Origin: Metabacillus malikii
GTDB lineage: Bacteria; Bacillota; Bacilli; Bacillales; Bacillaceae
NCBI RefSeq assembly: GCF_030813355.1
Contig: NZ_JAUSUD010000019.1
Span: 1-64,000, forward strand
DNA: 64,000 nt
Reading direction: 5' to 3'
How positions within the stretch are numbered: the first letter of the stretch is position 1; each line of letters begins with the position of its first letter. The position numbers and the translations under genes are program-made. This document shows positions 5,998 to 15,315 of the stretch, in pieces. The notes beneath the pieces were generated by a model that worked only from the letters and a program-made list of their open reading frames with translations, did no database searches and was not told where the DNA came from.

Positions 5998-8136
5998 ATG
6001 AAGAAAAAGTTACTAGTATCAAGCATAGGTGTACTTTTTACTGTCATTATTGCATTTTTAGGATATTTATTTATCATCTTCATGGGAGATTATGTACTTG
6101 ATGAAGAAAAGCTAGTCATGAATACTGCGTCTACACTAGTCGATTTAGAAGGAAATGAAATTACAAAATTATATATAGAGAATCGAGAGCTAGTTAAGCT
6201 TTCAGAAGTACCAGAGCACGTGCAAAATGCTTTCATATCTGTGGAAGACCAACGTTTCTATAAACACCATGGTATTGATGTTCAAGCGATTGGTAGGGCG
6301 GTATATAAAGATATACTTGCCGGTGGTAAAGTAGAGGGAGGAAGTACGATAACGCAACAATTAGCAAAAAATATATTTTTAACAAATGATAAAACGTTCT
6401 TTCGAAAAACAAAAGAGGCGATTATTGCTATTAACTTGGAAAATCGCTATAGTAAATCAAAAATATTAGAAATGTATTTAAATCAAGTTTATTTTGGACA
6501 TGGCGCATATGGAATTCAAGCTGCTGCAAAATTATACTTTAATAAAGATGTTTCAGATTTAACGGTAGAAGAAGGGGCACTATTAGCAGGAATTCCTAAA
6601 GCACCTTCTACTTATTCTCCTATTGACCATATTGAGAAAAGTAAAGAACGGAGAAATGTAATCTTAAAGTTGATGGCCGATCAGAAATATTTGACTTATG
6701 ATGACTCTGTAAGGAAGCAAGGCAAGACCGTTAAGCTGAACGTAAACAAAAAGCAGGAAAGTCCGTGGTTAACGACATATCTTGATATGGTATTTGATGA
6801 GGCGAAAGAAAAATATGCAATTTCTAATGAAGAACTCCTAAGAGGGGGCTATACAATTACCGTACCTCTAAAAAAGGAGCTTCAAAAGACAGCGTTTGAT
6901 TTATTTCAAAAAGGAGAATATTTTCCAGGGACTGATGATTCGGTACAAGGAGCGTTTATTCTTTTAGATAACAGGACAGGTGGGGTACTGGCTGCTATCG
7001 GAGGTCGTGATTATGTACCAAAGGGTCTTAACAGATTAAAAGTAACGAGACAGCCTGGTTCTACGTTTAAACCAATTGCTGTTTATGCTCCTTCTATTGA
7101 AAAGAAGTTATTTAAGCCATACTCACTGTTAAAGGATGAGAAGGTAGCGTATGGTGATTATACACCTACTAATATTGACAACCAATATGCAGGAGCTGTA
7201 TCGATGTTTGATGCAATTATTCAATCAAAGAATGCTGCTGCAGTTTGGACCCTTTCAGAACTTGGTATTAATCATAGTAAGGAATATCTCGAGAAGATTG
7301 GTATTTCTATAGAGGATGAAGGTTTAGCAATTGCATTAGGTGGGCTTTCTAGAGGAGTTACACCAATCCAGATGGCAAATGCCTATCGAACATTTGCAAC
7401 AAACGGGAAATATAGTGAAGAACATCTCATAAGTAAAATTGAAAATCGAGAAGGCGAGATTATCGCTTCTAATGATTCAAAGGGAAAAGAAGTACTTACA
7501 CCACAAACAGCATGGCAAATGAAAAGAATGCTCCAGCATGTTGTTACTGAAGGTACTGCTAAAAATGGAGATTTTCCAGGTGATTTAGCTGGAAAGACAG
7601 GCACAACTTCATATACAGAAGTGAAAGGTGCTGCCAAGGATGCATGGTTTGTAGGATTTACAGAAAATGTTGTTGGTGCGATTTGGATGGGATACGATAA
7701 AACCGATGAACAACATCATTTAACGTCTGGAAGTGCTTATCCGACGAAGCTATTTAAAGACATCCTTACGACTGCGAATATAGATAAAAATGTTACTTTT
7801 AAAAAACCGAAAAACGTAAAGGATTTAGAGAATCCAATCCGGGTGGAAAAAATCGAACAGGTTCAGGCAAAGTATACCTTTACACCACTAGGACTAATAA
7901 CATTAACGCTTGAATGGGAGGAACCGAAAGATAAGCGTGTTGAATACCGAATTTATAAGCAAAATGGAGCTAAACAAGAATTAGTTGGTACTGTGAAAGG
8001 GAAAGGATATTTTGAAATTCCTTATACAAATGTGTTTTCGGCAACAACATATATAATTGTCCCTTACAACGTCCAAACAAAAGAAGAGGGAGAAGGGAAA
8101 GCGGTTAGTCAGCCACATTTATTAGGTAATAGGTAA
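5998..8136 (+). CDS. pbpF: Class A penicillin-binding protein (PBP2c-like)
   Basis: 712 residues from ATG 5998, chosen because AGAGGTGAT sits 7 bases upstream; longer in-frame starts lack a site. One N-terminal membrane anchor (about 5-28), then a GT51 glycosyltransferase domain (EDQRFYKHHGID with the catalytic Glu, GGSTITQQLAKN), then a transpeptidase domain with STFK (catalytic Ser355), SKN and KTGTT motifs, and a C-terminal FN3-like tail (about 620-705). It polymerises and cross-links peptidoglycan outside the membrane. Length and position next to hmoB and hemE match B. subtilis PbpF (714 residues), a sporulation-linked PBP made mainly in the prespore. Confidence 0.92.
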   Translation: MKKKLLVSSIGVLFTVIIAFLGYLFIIFMGDYVLDEEKLVMNTASTLVDLEGNEITKLYIENRELVKLSEVPEHVQNAFISVEDQRFYKHHGIDVQAIGRAVYKDILAGGKVEGGSTITQQLAKNIFLTNDKTFFRKTKEAIIAINLENRYSKSKILEMYLNQVYFGHGAYGIQAAAKLYFNKDVSDLTVEEGALLAGIPKAPSTYSPIDHIEKSKERRNVILKLMADQKYLTYDDSVRKQGKTVKLNVNKKQESPWLTTYLDMVFDEAKEKYAISNEELLRGGYTITVPLKKELQKTAFDLFQKGEYFPGTDDSVQGAFILLDNRTGGVLAAIGGRDYVPKGLNRLKVTRQPGSTFKPIAVYAPSIEKKLFKPYSLLKDEKVAYGDYTPTNIDNQYAGAVSMFDAIIQSKNAAAVWTLSELGINHSKEYLEKIGISIEDEGLAIALGGLSRGVTPIQMANAYRTFATNGKYSEEHLISKIENREGEIIASNDSKGKEVLTPQTAWQMKRMLQHVVTEGTAKNGDFPGDLAGKTGTTSYTEVKGAAKDAWFVGFTENVVGAIWMGYDKTDEQHHLTSGSAYPTKLFKDILTTANIDKNVTFKKPKNVKDLENPIRVEKIEQVQAKYTFTPLGLITLTLEWEEPKDKRVEYRIYKQNGAKQELVGTVKGKGYFEIPYTNVFSATTYIIVPYNVQTKEEGEGKAVSQPHLLGNR

Positions 8137-8326
8137 GAATTAATGACAAGATGAACATTGGATTTCGACTATTTTTCGACATTTGGCTGTACCATCTATA
8201 CTTTCTCAACTGAAAACGTTATAGTTGTAAAGGATGAGAAAATAATATAGAATTAGTATTAGATTATAATAACTATTATTTAATAAAGGAGTTTTCGCTT
8301 CTTACATAGAAAGGTGGACTTTTTGG

Positions 8327-9379
8327 ATGTCTGAAAGGAAAATCAATGACACGTTTTTAAAAGCATGTCGTGGTGAGAAAACGGATTATGTTCCTGTCTG
8401 GTATATGAGACAAGCTGGCCGTTCTCAGCCTGAATATCGAGAAATAAAAGAGAAATACAGTTTATTTGAAATTACTCATCAACCAGAATTATGTGCATAT
8501 GTTACGAGATTACCTGTTGAGCAATATGATGTAGATGCAGCTATTTTATATAAAGATATTATGACACCATTACCAGCGATAGGGGTAAACGTTGAAATTA
8601 AGTCAGGCATTGGTCCAGTTATCGATGACCCGATTCGATCCTTAGCAGATATCGAAAAATTAGGTGAAATTGACCCGGAGCAGGATGTTCCTTATGTGTT
8701 AGAAACTATTAAATTGCTAACAAAAGAACAGCTAAATGTTCCTTTAATAGGATTTACAGGAGCGCCCTTTACGCTTGCAAGCTATATGATAGAGGGTGGC
8801 CCTTCGAAAAATTATAATAAAACGAAAGCATTTATGTATTCAGAACCGAAAGCGTGGTTTGCATTAATGGACAAGCTTGCCGATATGAGTATTTCATATG
8901 TTAAGGCACAAATCCGTGCTGGGGCAAAAGCAATTCAAGTGTTTGATTCTTGGGTAGGTGCTTTAAATGTAGCTGATTACCGCTATTATATAAAACCAGT
9001 TATGGAGAGAATTTTTAGTGAGTTAAAAGGTGAGAATGTGCCGCTTATTATGTTTGGTGTCGGTGCAAGTCATTTAGCGAAAGAATGGCATGACCTTCCG
9101 TTAAACGTAGTTGGACTTGATTGGAGAATGCCAATACAGGATGCACGCTCTTTAGGCTTAACGAAAACATTACAAGGGAATCTTGATCCAGCTATCTTGC
9201 TTTCTCCATGGGAAGTAATTGAAGAAAGAGCGAAAGAGATATTAAATCAAGGTATGGAACAAGGCGGCTATATATTTAATTTAGGTCATGGTGTTTTTCC
9301 AGATGTGAATCCAGAGACGTTAAAGAGATTAACATCTTTTGTGCATGAATATTCAAGAACTGCAAAAGTAAAGATTTAA
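8327..9379 (+). CDS. hemE: Uroporphyrinogen decarboxylase
   Basis: 350 residues, the normal length for HemE. It contains the family signatures [16 protein letters not shown] near the N-terminus (substrate-binding Arg residues), [17 protein letters not shown] and QGNLDPAIL. The enzyme removes four acetate carboxyls from uroporphyrinogen III to give coproporphyrinogen III. The ATG at 8327 follows AAAGGTGG. hemH follows 68 bases downstream in the same direction, so the two are probably co-transcribed. Confidence 0.97.
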   Translation: MSERKINDTFLKACRGEKTDYVPVWYMRQAGRSQPEYREIKEKYSLFEITHQPELCAYVTRLPVEQYDVDAAILYKDIMTPLPAIGVNVEIKSGIGPVIDDPIRSLADIEKLGEIDPEQDVPYVLETIKLLTKEQLNVPLIGFTGAPFTLASYMIEGGPSKNYNKTKAFMYSEPKAWFALMDKLADMSISYVKAQIRAGAKAIQVFDSWVGALNVADYRYYIKPVMERIFSELKGENVPLIMFGVGASHLAKEWHDLPLNVVGLDWRMPIQDARSLGLTKTLQGNLDPAILLSPWEVIEERAKEILNQGMEQGGYIFNLGHGVFPDVNPETLKRLTSFVHEYSRTAKVKI

Positions 9380-9447
9380 TCTTATGTGAAGCTATTAACA
9401 TTTGAATTTATGCCTATTATTAAAAGAACAACTAGAGGTGAAAAAAC

Positions 9448-10371
9448 GTGAAGAAAAAGATGGGATTATTAGTTATGGCGTATGGCACACCTTATAAAGA
9501 AGAGGATATTGAAAGGTATTACACCCATATACGCCATGGTCGAAAACCAGAACCTGAGATGCTACAAGATTTAAAAAATCGTTACGAGGCAATTGGTGGA
9601 ATATCACCTCTTGCGAAAATAACAGTTGAGCAAGGTGAAAAACTTGAAGCACATTTAAATAGTCTTCAAGATGAGATCGAATTTAAACTTTATATCGGCT
9701 TAAAGCATATTGAACCGTTTATTGAAGATGCGGTAATAGAAATGAATCAAGACGGTTTAACTGAAGCAGTAAGTATCGTTTTAGCCCCACACTTTTCTAC
9801 TTTTAGTGTAAAATCGTATAACGGACGTGCAAAAGAAGAGGCTGAAAAGTATGGAATTCAGATTACTTCTGTTGAAAGCTGGTATACTGAACCGAAATTT
9901 ATTAACTACTGGTCCAACCGTGTTCAGGAAGTGTATAAGGAAATGGAACCTTCTGAGCGGGAACAAGCAGTACTTGTTGTTTCGGCGCATAGTCTCCCAG
10001 AAAAAATCACAAAAATGGGTGATCCATATCCACAACAGCTACAGGAGACTGCTGAATTAATCGCAACTGCTGCAGGAATATCTGATTATGCTGTCGGCTG
10101 GCAAAGTGCTGGTAATACTCCTGACCCATGGTTAGGACCAGATGTACAAGATTTAACGAGAGAATTATTTGAGAAGGGTTATCGAAGCTTTGTTTATACT
10201 CCAGTAGGATTTGTTGCAGACCATTTAGAAGTCTTATATGATAATGATTATGAGTGTAAGGTTGTAACAGATGAATTAGGTGCCAATTATTATCGACCTG
10301 CAATGCCTAATGCACAGCCTGAGTTTATTGACTGCTTAGCAACTGTTGTAATGAAACATTTAAATAAGTAA
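9448..10371 (+). CDS. hemH: Coproporphyrin III ferrochelatase
   Basis: 307 residues, starting at GTG 9448 behind AGAGGTGA. Ferrochelatase motifs: [20 protein letters not shown] near the N-terminus, APHFSTFS with the metal-binding His, [10 protein letters not shown] and YDNDYECK. In Gram-positive bacteria this enzyme (CpfC) puts iron into coproporphyrin. In B. subtilis hemE-hemH-hemY form an operon; here a terminator and an opposing gene follow at once, so the oxidase gene hemY is not in this operon. Confidence 0.96.
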   Translation: MKKKMGLLVMAYGTPYKEEDIERYYTHIRHGRKPEPEMLQDLKNRYEAIGGISPLAKITVEQGEKLEAHLNSLQDEIEFKLYIGLKHIEPFIEDAVIEMNQDGLTEAVSIVLAPHFSTFSVKSYNGRAKEEAEKYGIQITSVESWYTEPKFINYWSNRVQEVYKEMEPSEREQAVLVVSAHSLPEKITKMGDPYPQQLQETAELIATAAGISDYAVGWQSAGNTPDPWLGPDVQDLTRELFEKGYRSFVYTPVGFVADHLEVLYDNDYECKVVTDELGANYYRPAMPNAQPEFIDCLATVVMKHLNK

Positions 10372-10376
10372 AAACT

Positions 10377-10411
10377 AAGGGTGACTCGTGTTTGGAGTCA
10401 CCCTTGTTTTT
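10377..10411. terminator. Bidirectional terminator hemH / unknown membrane gene
   Basis: Inverted repeat AAGGGTGACTC/GAGTCACCCTT with a 7-base loop, followed by GTTTTT on the plus strand. It lies between the convergent hemH and the gene at 10410-10853. Confidence 0.88.
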
Positions 10412-10853
10412 ATAGTTCGTATATACCTTTTGCATTAGATTTTTCACTATCCGATACCATTGGGAATTGATAGACAAATATTCCGCTATCAGATATTTTA
10501 CGAGTGGCAATACCTTGCTTAACAAAATCCTCTAGTATTGTTTCTGCTTGTTTAAAATTTAATGAGGTTTCCATTGCTAATTCTGCTGCTGTAATATGAC
10601 CATTGTTTTTCTGTGCAAATTTTAACAGTCTGTTTTCAATTTGTTGTGTTTTTTTATGGTTTTTCTTTTTAATAAATGAAATAATTAAACCGATACCTAC
10701 TGCTAAAGGGACGAAGCCAAGGATTAACCATGGACCAAAATCCGAAGCAAAGGTGCTATCTCCATCTGAAATCCCTACTAACACTCCACCTGTCATGACA
10801 AGTCCAAACACAGTGAGTACTATTCCAAATATAAGTCTTAAATAGTTTCCCAT
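10410..10853 (-). CDS. Unknown small membrane protein with a C-terminal winged-helix-like domain
   Basis: 147 residues. Two hydrophobic segments (about 5-27 and 41-62) are followed by a basic stretch KKKNHKK and a soluble domain of about 75 residues. The pattern ENRLLKFAQKNNGHITAAELAMETSLNFKQAETILEDFVKQGIATRKI reads like a winged helix: helix, HITAAELA turn, recognition-like helix, then a wing. It may be a membrane-tethered regulator or a structural protein. No gene name is recognised. The minus-strand ATG is preceded by GGGGGAT. A convergent terminator is shared with hemH. Confidence 0.72.
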   Translation of the reverse strand: MGNYLRLIFGIVLTVFGLVMTGGVLVGISDGDSTFASDFGPWLILGFVPLAVGIGLIISFIKKKNHKKTQQIENRLLKFAQKNNGHITAAELAMETSLNFKQAETILEDFVKQGIATRKISDSGIFVYQFPMVSDSEKSNAKGIYEL

Positions 10854-10954
10854 TTAATCGTTTATCCCCCAATCTTATTGCATCTATATGTTCTTCATAT
10901 TATACATTATATTTTCATTGTAGTACTAGATTTTTAGAATAGACTGAGGTATTA

Positions 10955-11030
10955 AACACGTCGTCCTTGGTTAGTTGCATCACGTGTACTCGCATTCACA
11001 GGAGACTCGTACATCGGCTCTAACCAATCC
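10955..11030 (-). repeat. Decayed remnant of the Bacillaceae-type intergenic repeat
   Basis: On the minus strand this reads GGTTAGAGCCGATGTACGAGTCTCCTG, then GCGAGTACACGTGATGCAACTAACC. These match the two ends of the repeats at 14.7, 35.7 and 59.5 kb (GGAGCGAAAGTACGAGACTCCTG ... GCGAGTACTGCAGCGG) with the whole middle deleted, and the terminal GGTTAG/CTAACC can still pair. The rest of 10854-11260 shows nothing recognisable. Confidence 0.6.
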
Positions 11031-11262
11031 TTTCTAAATTTAGGATAAAAAAATACATTTTATTAGATTAGTGCCTTAGATTATAATTGAAAACTTCTTG
11101 TTTTTTTAAGACTATATAATTATAACAAGACAATCTTCAAAATGGTAAATCAATTAATTCACACATTTACCTAAAAGGAGGTTATTTAGATTTTGTGGTT
11201 TCTGTAATCAATCAATACAAAAAAGGATTGAAATTTCATTCGTCTTCCCATATAATCAAAAC

Positions 11263-11276
11263 TGAAAACGTTTCCA
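11263..11276 (+). promoter_or_regulatory. cre-like operator upstream of the LacI-type regulator
   Basis: TGAAAACGTTTCCA fits the catabolite-responsive element consensus TGWAANCGNTNWCA at 13 of 14 positions. It lies about 50 bases before the regulator start, so CcpA control or autoregulation by the regulator itself is likely. Confidence 0.6.
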
Positions 11277-11324
11277 AGTGTCAAACAAGGTGGGCAATAT
11301 AGAGCCTAAGGGGAGGGAGAAATT

Positions 11325-12344
11325 TTGTCTACCATTGAAGATGTCGCAAAACTAGCGGGTTTATCCAGAACAACTGTGTCAAGAGTATTGAATAACCATC
11401 CTTACGTTTCAGAAGAAAAAAGGAAACTTGTTATAGAGGCGATGGAGCACTTGGGGTATGTGCCAAATTCTTCTGCAAGAAGTTTGCGAAATCGTAAGAC
11501 TGGTATTATTGCGGTCCTTATTCCGAAAATCTCGACACCTTTTTTTAGTCAACTTATTGAAAGGCTAGAAATTGCAGCGTCTGAAAAAAACTATCAATTA
11601 ATTATTTGCCAAACACAGTATTCAGACAAAAAGGAGAGAACTTATTTAGACCTTCTTAAAACAAAACAGGTTGATGGTGTCATCATGACATCCTGTGAAA
11701 ATGATTGGAAAATAATCGATGCACATTTAGATTATGGACCTATTGTGCTTTGTAACGAAATTATTGAGAATGTTGAAGTTCCAATGGTTTTTATGAATCA
11801 AATGAAAAGTGGCTATACAATAGCAAAACATTTAATTGAAAGTGGACATCGTAAAATCGCCTATTGTACAAATGGGACTGATAAAGTAACGTTACAGGCA
11901 AGAGAGACTGGTTTTAAAAGAGCTCTTGCAGAAGCCGGTCTATCGATACATAGGGAGGATTACTTTCAACATGTCTCAAGTATAAGTGATGGTAAAAATA
12001 TCTTTCATCAACTATATCATAACTGTAATTCGCCAACAGCCATTTTCACTGGTAGTGACTCTGTTGCAGCAGGAATCATATCCGAGGCAAAAAGACACGG
12101 TTGGGTCATACCTCAAGATTTAGCTGTCGTCGGATTTGATAATATGGAAATAACCGAATTGATGGATCCGATGATTACAACAGTTATCCAACCCGTTGAA
12201 ACAATGGCTGCAAAAGCAATTGATGTTATCGTTGATAAGATACATAAGAAACAATACCGTTCTAGAGAAACGCATGAATTTACAGCTACTTTAGCTATAC
12301 GTGAATCTACTTTAGTAAATTCAAAGCTAGTAGCGACATCTTAA
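11325..12344 (+). CDS. LacI/GalR-family transcriptional regulator
   Basis: 339 residues. The N-terminal HTH has the typical pattern TIEDVAKLAGLSRTTVSRVLNNHPYVSEEKR (residues 2-32), followed by hinge LGYVPNSSARSLRN, then a periplasmic-binding-protein-like effector domain. The start is TTG 11325 after GGGGAGGGAG. No transporter or catabolic operon is adjacent, so the ligand cannot be deduced. It is not CcpA by clear signature; DegA/CcpB-type regulators are possible relatives. A cre-like box sits upstream. Confidence 0.9.
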   Translation: MSTIEDVAKLAGLSRTTVSRVLNNHPYVSEEKRKLVIEAMEHLGYVPNSSARSLRNRKTGIIAVLIPKISTPFFSQLIERLEIAASEKNYQLIICQTQYSDKKERTYLDLLKTKQVDGVIMTSCENDWKIIDAHLDYGPIVLCNEIIENVEVPMVFMNQMKSGYTIAKHLIESGHRKIAYCTNGTDKVTLQARETGFKRALAEAGLSIHREDYFQHVSSISDGKNIFHQLYHNCNSPTAIFTGSDSVAAGIISEAKRHGWVIPQDLAVVGFDNMEITELMDPMITTVIQPVETMAAKAIDVIVDKIHKKQYRSRETHEFTATLAIRESTLVNSKLVATS

Positions 12345-12357
12345 TAGGATTAAATAG

Positions 12358-12450
12358 GGTGACTTAAAAAGGCCTTGACTCTTAAATACCATGTATAGTT
12401 ATGGAACTATAACTTGGATATTTAGAGTCTGCCATTTTAAGTCACCCTTT
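12358..12450 (+). terminator. Long hairpin terminator after the LacI-type regulator
   Basis: GGGTGACTTAAAA (12358-12370) pairs with TTTTAAGTCACCC (12435-12447), with a further inner pairing GACTCTTAAATA/ATATTTAGAGTC, then CTTTT. It ends transcription between the regulator and the opposing yhfH-like gene. Confidence 0.82.
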
Positions 12451-12491
12451 TACATCTTAATCTATAAATATAATAAGAACATTTTATAATA

Positions 12492-12635
12492 TTACTTACT
12501 AATAGTTTGCAATTGTTCTATACAACTATTGCATGTATGACTATAGCACTCATGCTGCTCTTCCATTTCATTGCCGCATTCTTTACATTGTTTTTTTGGT
12601 AAGTTTCTGAAAAAATCAGTTATTTTTATTAACAT
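12492..12635 (-). CDS. yhfH: YhfH-like zinc mini-protein, 47 residues
   Basis: Minus-strand frame beginning at ATG (12633-12635) with GGAGG 8 bases upstream. It encodes MLIKITDFFRNLPKKQ, then CKECGNEMEEQHECYSHTCNSC and a short tail. Six cysteines, mostly in CxxC or CxC spacing, suggest zinc binding. It lies next to yhfI, lplJ and lcfB just as yhfH does in B. subtilis, and length and cysteine layout agree with that family. Role unknown. Confidence 0.82.
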   Translation of the reverse strand: MLIKITDFFRNLPKKQCKECGNEMEEQHECYSHTCNSCIEQLQTISK

Positions 12636-12836
12636 TTTGCAAACCTCCAATGTAGTAGTGTACTTACATTGTAATATAACAGTTAATATAAATCAATATC
12701 TGTTTTATTACAGAGGGATATATATTTCGAATCTTATGTGTCCTTACGTGTAATTTTCATAGTCCTTTAGTAAAATGGAGATATTAATAAAGAAGGTTAT
12801 TTTCGTAAATTTTGTTGCTTTGGAAAGGGTGAGGTA

Positions 12837-13574
12837 ATGAAACTAAGAGTTATCGGCTTTTGGGGCGGGTTTCCTGCTGTAAATGAAGCAACTTCAGGAT
12901 ATTTACTTGAAGAAGGTAATTATCGCATGTTAATTGATTGTGGTAGTGCGGTCCTATCAAAATTACAAGAAACAATTGCTATTGAAGAGTTGGATTCAGT
13001 TATTTTATCTCACTATCATCATGACCATATCGCTGACATCGGACCACTACAATTTGCGCGACACGTTCTCTCTTTTATTAAAGAAGTCCGGACACCTTTA
13101 CCTATATACGGACATACTTTAGACAGAAACGCATTTGACAAGCTAACATATAAGGAGGCAACTAAGGGTTTAAAATATGAACCAAATGAGTCACTAACAT
13201 TAGGACCCTTTACGATTACATTTTTAAAAACAATTCATCCAGTCCCATGCTTTGCGATGCGGATTACCAATGGTCATTCTACAGTTGTATATACAGCAGA
13301 CTCAAGTTATCAAGACGAATTTATTACTTTTTCAAAGGGCGCTGATTTATTAATCTCAGAATCGAGTTTTTATAGTAATCAGGATGGGACAAATGCTGGT
13401 CATATGACAAGTGTTGAGGCAGCAAACATTGCAGAGAAGGCAGGAGTAAAGCATTTACTTCTAACACACTTGCCACATTACGGTGATCATGAAATGCTAG
13501 TGAAGGATGCAAAAGATTATTTCAAAGGACAAGTGACACTTGCCCGCACTGGATTTGAATGGTGCGAATTATAA
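12837..13574 (+). CDS. yhfI: Metallo-beta-lactamase-fold hydrolase YhfI
   Basis: 245 residues. The metal-binding motif HYHHDH (about residues 59-64, in LSHYHHDHIADIGPL), a later His (IHPVPC), YTADSSYQDE and a C-terminal LLLTHLPHYGD complete an MBL-fold phosphodiesterase or hydrolase site. The ATG follows AAAGGGTGAGG. lplJ starts 14 bases after the stop, so both are in one operon, as in B. subtilis. Related to RNase Z/ElaC-like hydrolases, but the true substrate is unknown. Confidence 0.88.
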   Translation: MKLRVIGFWGGFPAVNEATSGYLLEEGNYRMLIDCGSAVLSKLQETIAIEELDSVILSHYHHDHIADIGPLQFARHVLSFIKEVRTPLPIYGHTLDRNAFDKLTYKEATKGLKYEPNESLTLGPFTITFLKTIHPVPCFAMRITNGHSTVVYTADSSYQDEFITFSKGADLLISESSFYSNQDGTNAGHMTSVEAANIAEKAGVKHLLLTHLPHYGDHEMLVKDAKDYFKGQVTLARTGFEWCEL

Positions 13575-13588
13575 CGGAGGACTTATAC

Positions 13589-14581
13589 ATGAAATTTATT
13601 GATAATAATGGAATTACAGATCCAAGAATTAATTTAGCTATTGAGGAGTATGCAGTAAGACATCTTAATCCTGATGAAACTTATTTGCTGTTTTACATAA
13701 ATGAACCTTCAATCATTATTGGAAAAAACCAAAATACAATTGAAGAAATTAATACTTCATATGTAGAAGAAAATCATATTCATGTTGTGAGGAGATTATC
13801 TGGTGGCGGCGCAGTTTACCATGATAAAGGGAATTTAAACTTTAGCTTTATTACAAAAGATGATGGTGAAAGTTTTCATAACTTTAAAAAATTTACTGAG
13901 CCTGTTGTTAAGGCACTTAAAAAGCTTGGAGTTAATGTTGAAATGAGCGGACGTAATGATCTGATTGCAGAGGATGGCAGAAAGGTCTCCGGGAATGCAC
14001 AATATTCAACACGAGGACGAATGTTTTCACATGGCACCTTATTATTTGATTCAGAAATCGAAAGTGTTGTATCTGCATTAAAGGTTAAGAAGGATAAAAT
14101 TGAATCAAAAGGAATTAAATCGATACGTAGTCGTGTCGCCAATATAAGTGAATATTTAGAAGAGAAGATAACAATTGAACAATTCCGTAAGCTGCTCCTT
14201 CAGTATATATTTGATGGAGAAGAAAGTATTCCAACTTATGAACTAACAAAAGAAGATTGGGAAAAGATTAATGAAATCTCTAAAGAGCGTTATCAAAACT
14301 GGGATTGGAACTATGGGAAGTCACCTAAATTTAATTACCAACATTCTCATCGTTTTCCAGTTGGGCAAATCGATATTCGATTAGAGGTCCAAAAAGGAAT
14401 AATTGAAAATTGTAAAATTTATGGAGACTTTTTTGGTGTCGGTGATGTTGAGGAAGTTGAAAAAGCCTTAATAGGCACTCGATATGAGAGACAAGACCTT
14501 GAGAAGGTACTTCAAGATATTGATGTGAAAAAATACTTTGGACAAATTGAGAAAAATGATTTCTTAAGTTTACTTTATTAA
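13589..14581 (+). CDS. lplJ: Lipoate-protein ligase A
   Basis: 330 residues from ATG 13589 with ACGGAGGA just upstream; the longer in-frame start at 13559 lies inside yhfI and lacks a site. Motifs: PSIIIGKNQNTIEEIN, VVRRLSGGGAVYHDKGNLNFSF (lipoyl-AMP binding loop), GRNDLIAEDGRKVSGNAQ. A C-terminal accessory domain starts near residue 245. It uses ATP to attach scavenged lipoate to E2 subunits and GcvH. Length and context match B. subtilis LplJ (331 residues). Confidence 0.94.
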   Translation: MKFIDNNGITDPRINLAIEEYAVRHLNPDETYLLFYINEPSIIIGKNQNTIEEINTSYVEENHIHVVRRLSGGGAVYHDKGNLNFSFITKDDGESFHNFKKFTEPVVKALKKLGVNVEMSGRNDLIAEDGRKVSGNAQYSTRGRMFSHGTLLFDSEIESVVSALKVKKDKIESKGIKSIRSRVANISEYLEEKITIEQFRKLLLQYIFDGEESIPTYELTKEDWEKINEISKERYQNWDWNYGKSPKFNYQHSHRFPVGQIDIRLEVQKGIIENCKIYGDFFGVGDVEEVEKALIGTRYERQDLEKVLQDIDVKKYFGQIEKNDFLSLLY

Positions 14582-14674
14582 TGAGCTGGGCCAGAAGGTT
14601 TTTAAATACAAGGAAAATCCGAACCATTTGAGATTTCAATATAATCTTCGTGTTGTTTTTATAGGGGAAACGTT

Positions 14675-14961
14675 CTGGTTGATTGCAGCACGAGTACTCG
14701 CTTTCCGCGGGGTGGGTGCTGAGCATTGTCTAGTTTCGGCGGCTACCTGTTAACAAACTTCAGGTCACCTCCCTACGATAAGTCATCATCGATTCGTCCA
14801 AGGTCTCATCGTGATTCCTAAATCTTTAGTCGATGCTTCTCCAGTTTGTACGTCGATGGGCAAGCCGCCTACGCTTTTCGAACTTCTCGGCGCAAACGGC
14901 TGTGGGGTCTCACTTCCCCCACGCATCCTCAGGAGTCTCGCAATCAGCTCCAATCAACCTG
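14675..14961 (-). repeat. Core copy of the long intergenic repeat family
   Basis: On the minus strand this copy runs from GGTTGATTGGAGC through CGAGACTCCTG, GACCCCACAGCC, CGTAGGCGGCTTGCCCATCG and TTATCGTAGGGAGGTGACC to GCACCCACCCCGCGGAAAGC and ends AATCAACC. Its ends are complementary (GGTTGATT/AATCAACC). It matches the copies at 35.6-36.1 and 59.5-59.8 kb over its full length but lacks their outer flanks. It occupies the place where yhfK lies in B. subtilis. Confidence 0.8.
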
Positions 14962-15315
14962 TACAGAATTTGTAGCATAGAACCCCTAATAACAATGGTT
15001 GTATTTAACTAAGTTGTTTTAGTTATGTCCCAACCTCTTTTCTAATAGATTGTTGCATACCCCACTGAAAATGAGTACTGCAAGAGTTCCCACTCATACC
15101 GCCAGCTAAGTAAAAAGCAACTATGCTTACGAAAACGGCCTTATTAATAAAAAGAATGCTGTCTTTATGGTTGATGTTGATACCTAAAGGCAGTTTTCTT
15201 ATTTATGGAATCCTTTCCATGTAATTGAAAATATAAAAATTCTCTCATATAATGAAACAGTAATGGATAAAAGTGGCATGCATCATAATCGATGAATAGC
15301 AAAAGGGGTGGAAGA
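14962..15315. other. Intergenic region before lcfB
   Basis: No gene seen. At about 15096-15139 a sequence AGTAAAAAGCAACTATGCTTACGAAAACGGCC resembles the right flank of the long repeat family and may be a stray end. Around 15160-15203 lies CTGTCTTTA...TAAAGGCAG followed by TTTTCTTA, which looks like a weak terminator. Confidence 0.45.

Noticed and set aside
8208-8225. cre site between pbpF and hemE (TGAAAACGTTATAG)
   Set aside because: The left half fits but the right half lacks the conserved CA, and there is no sugar-related gene.
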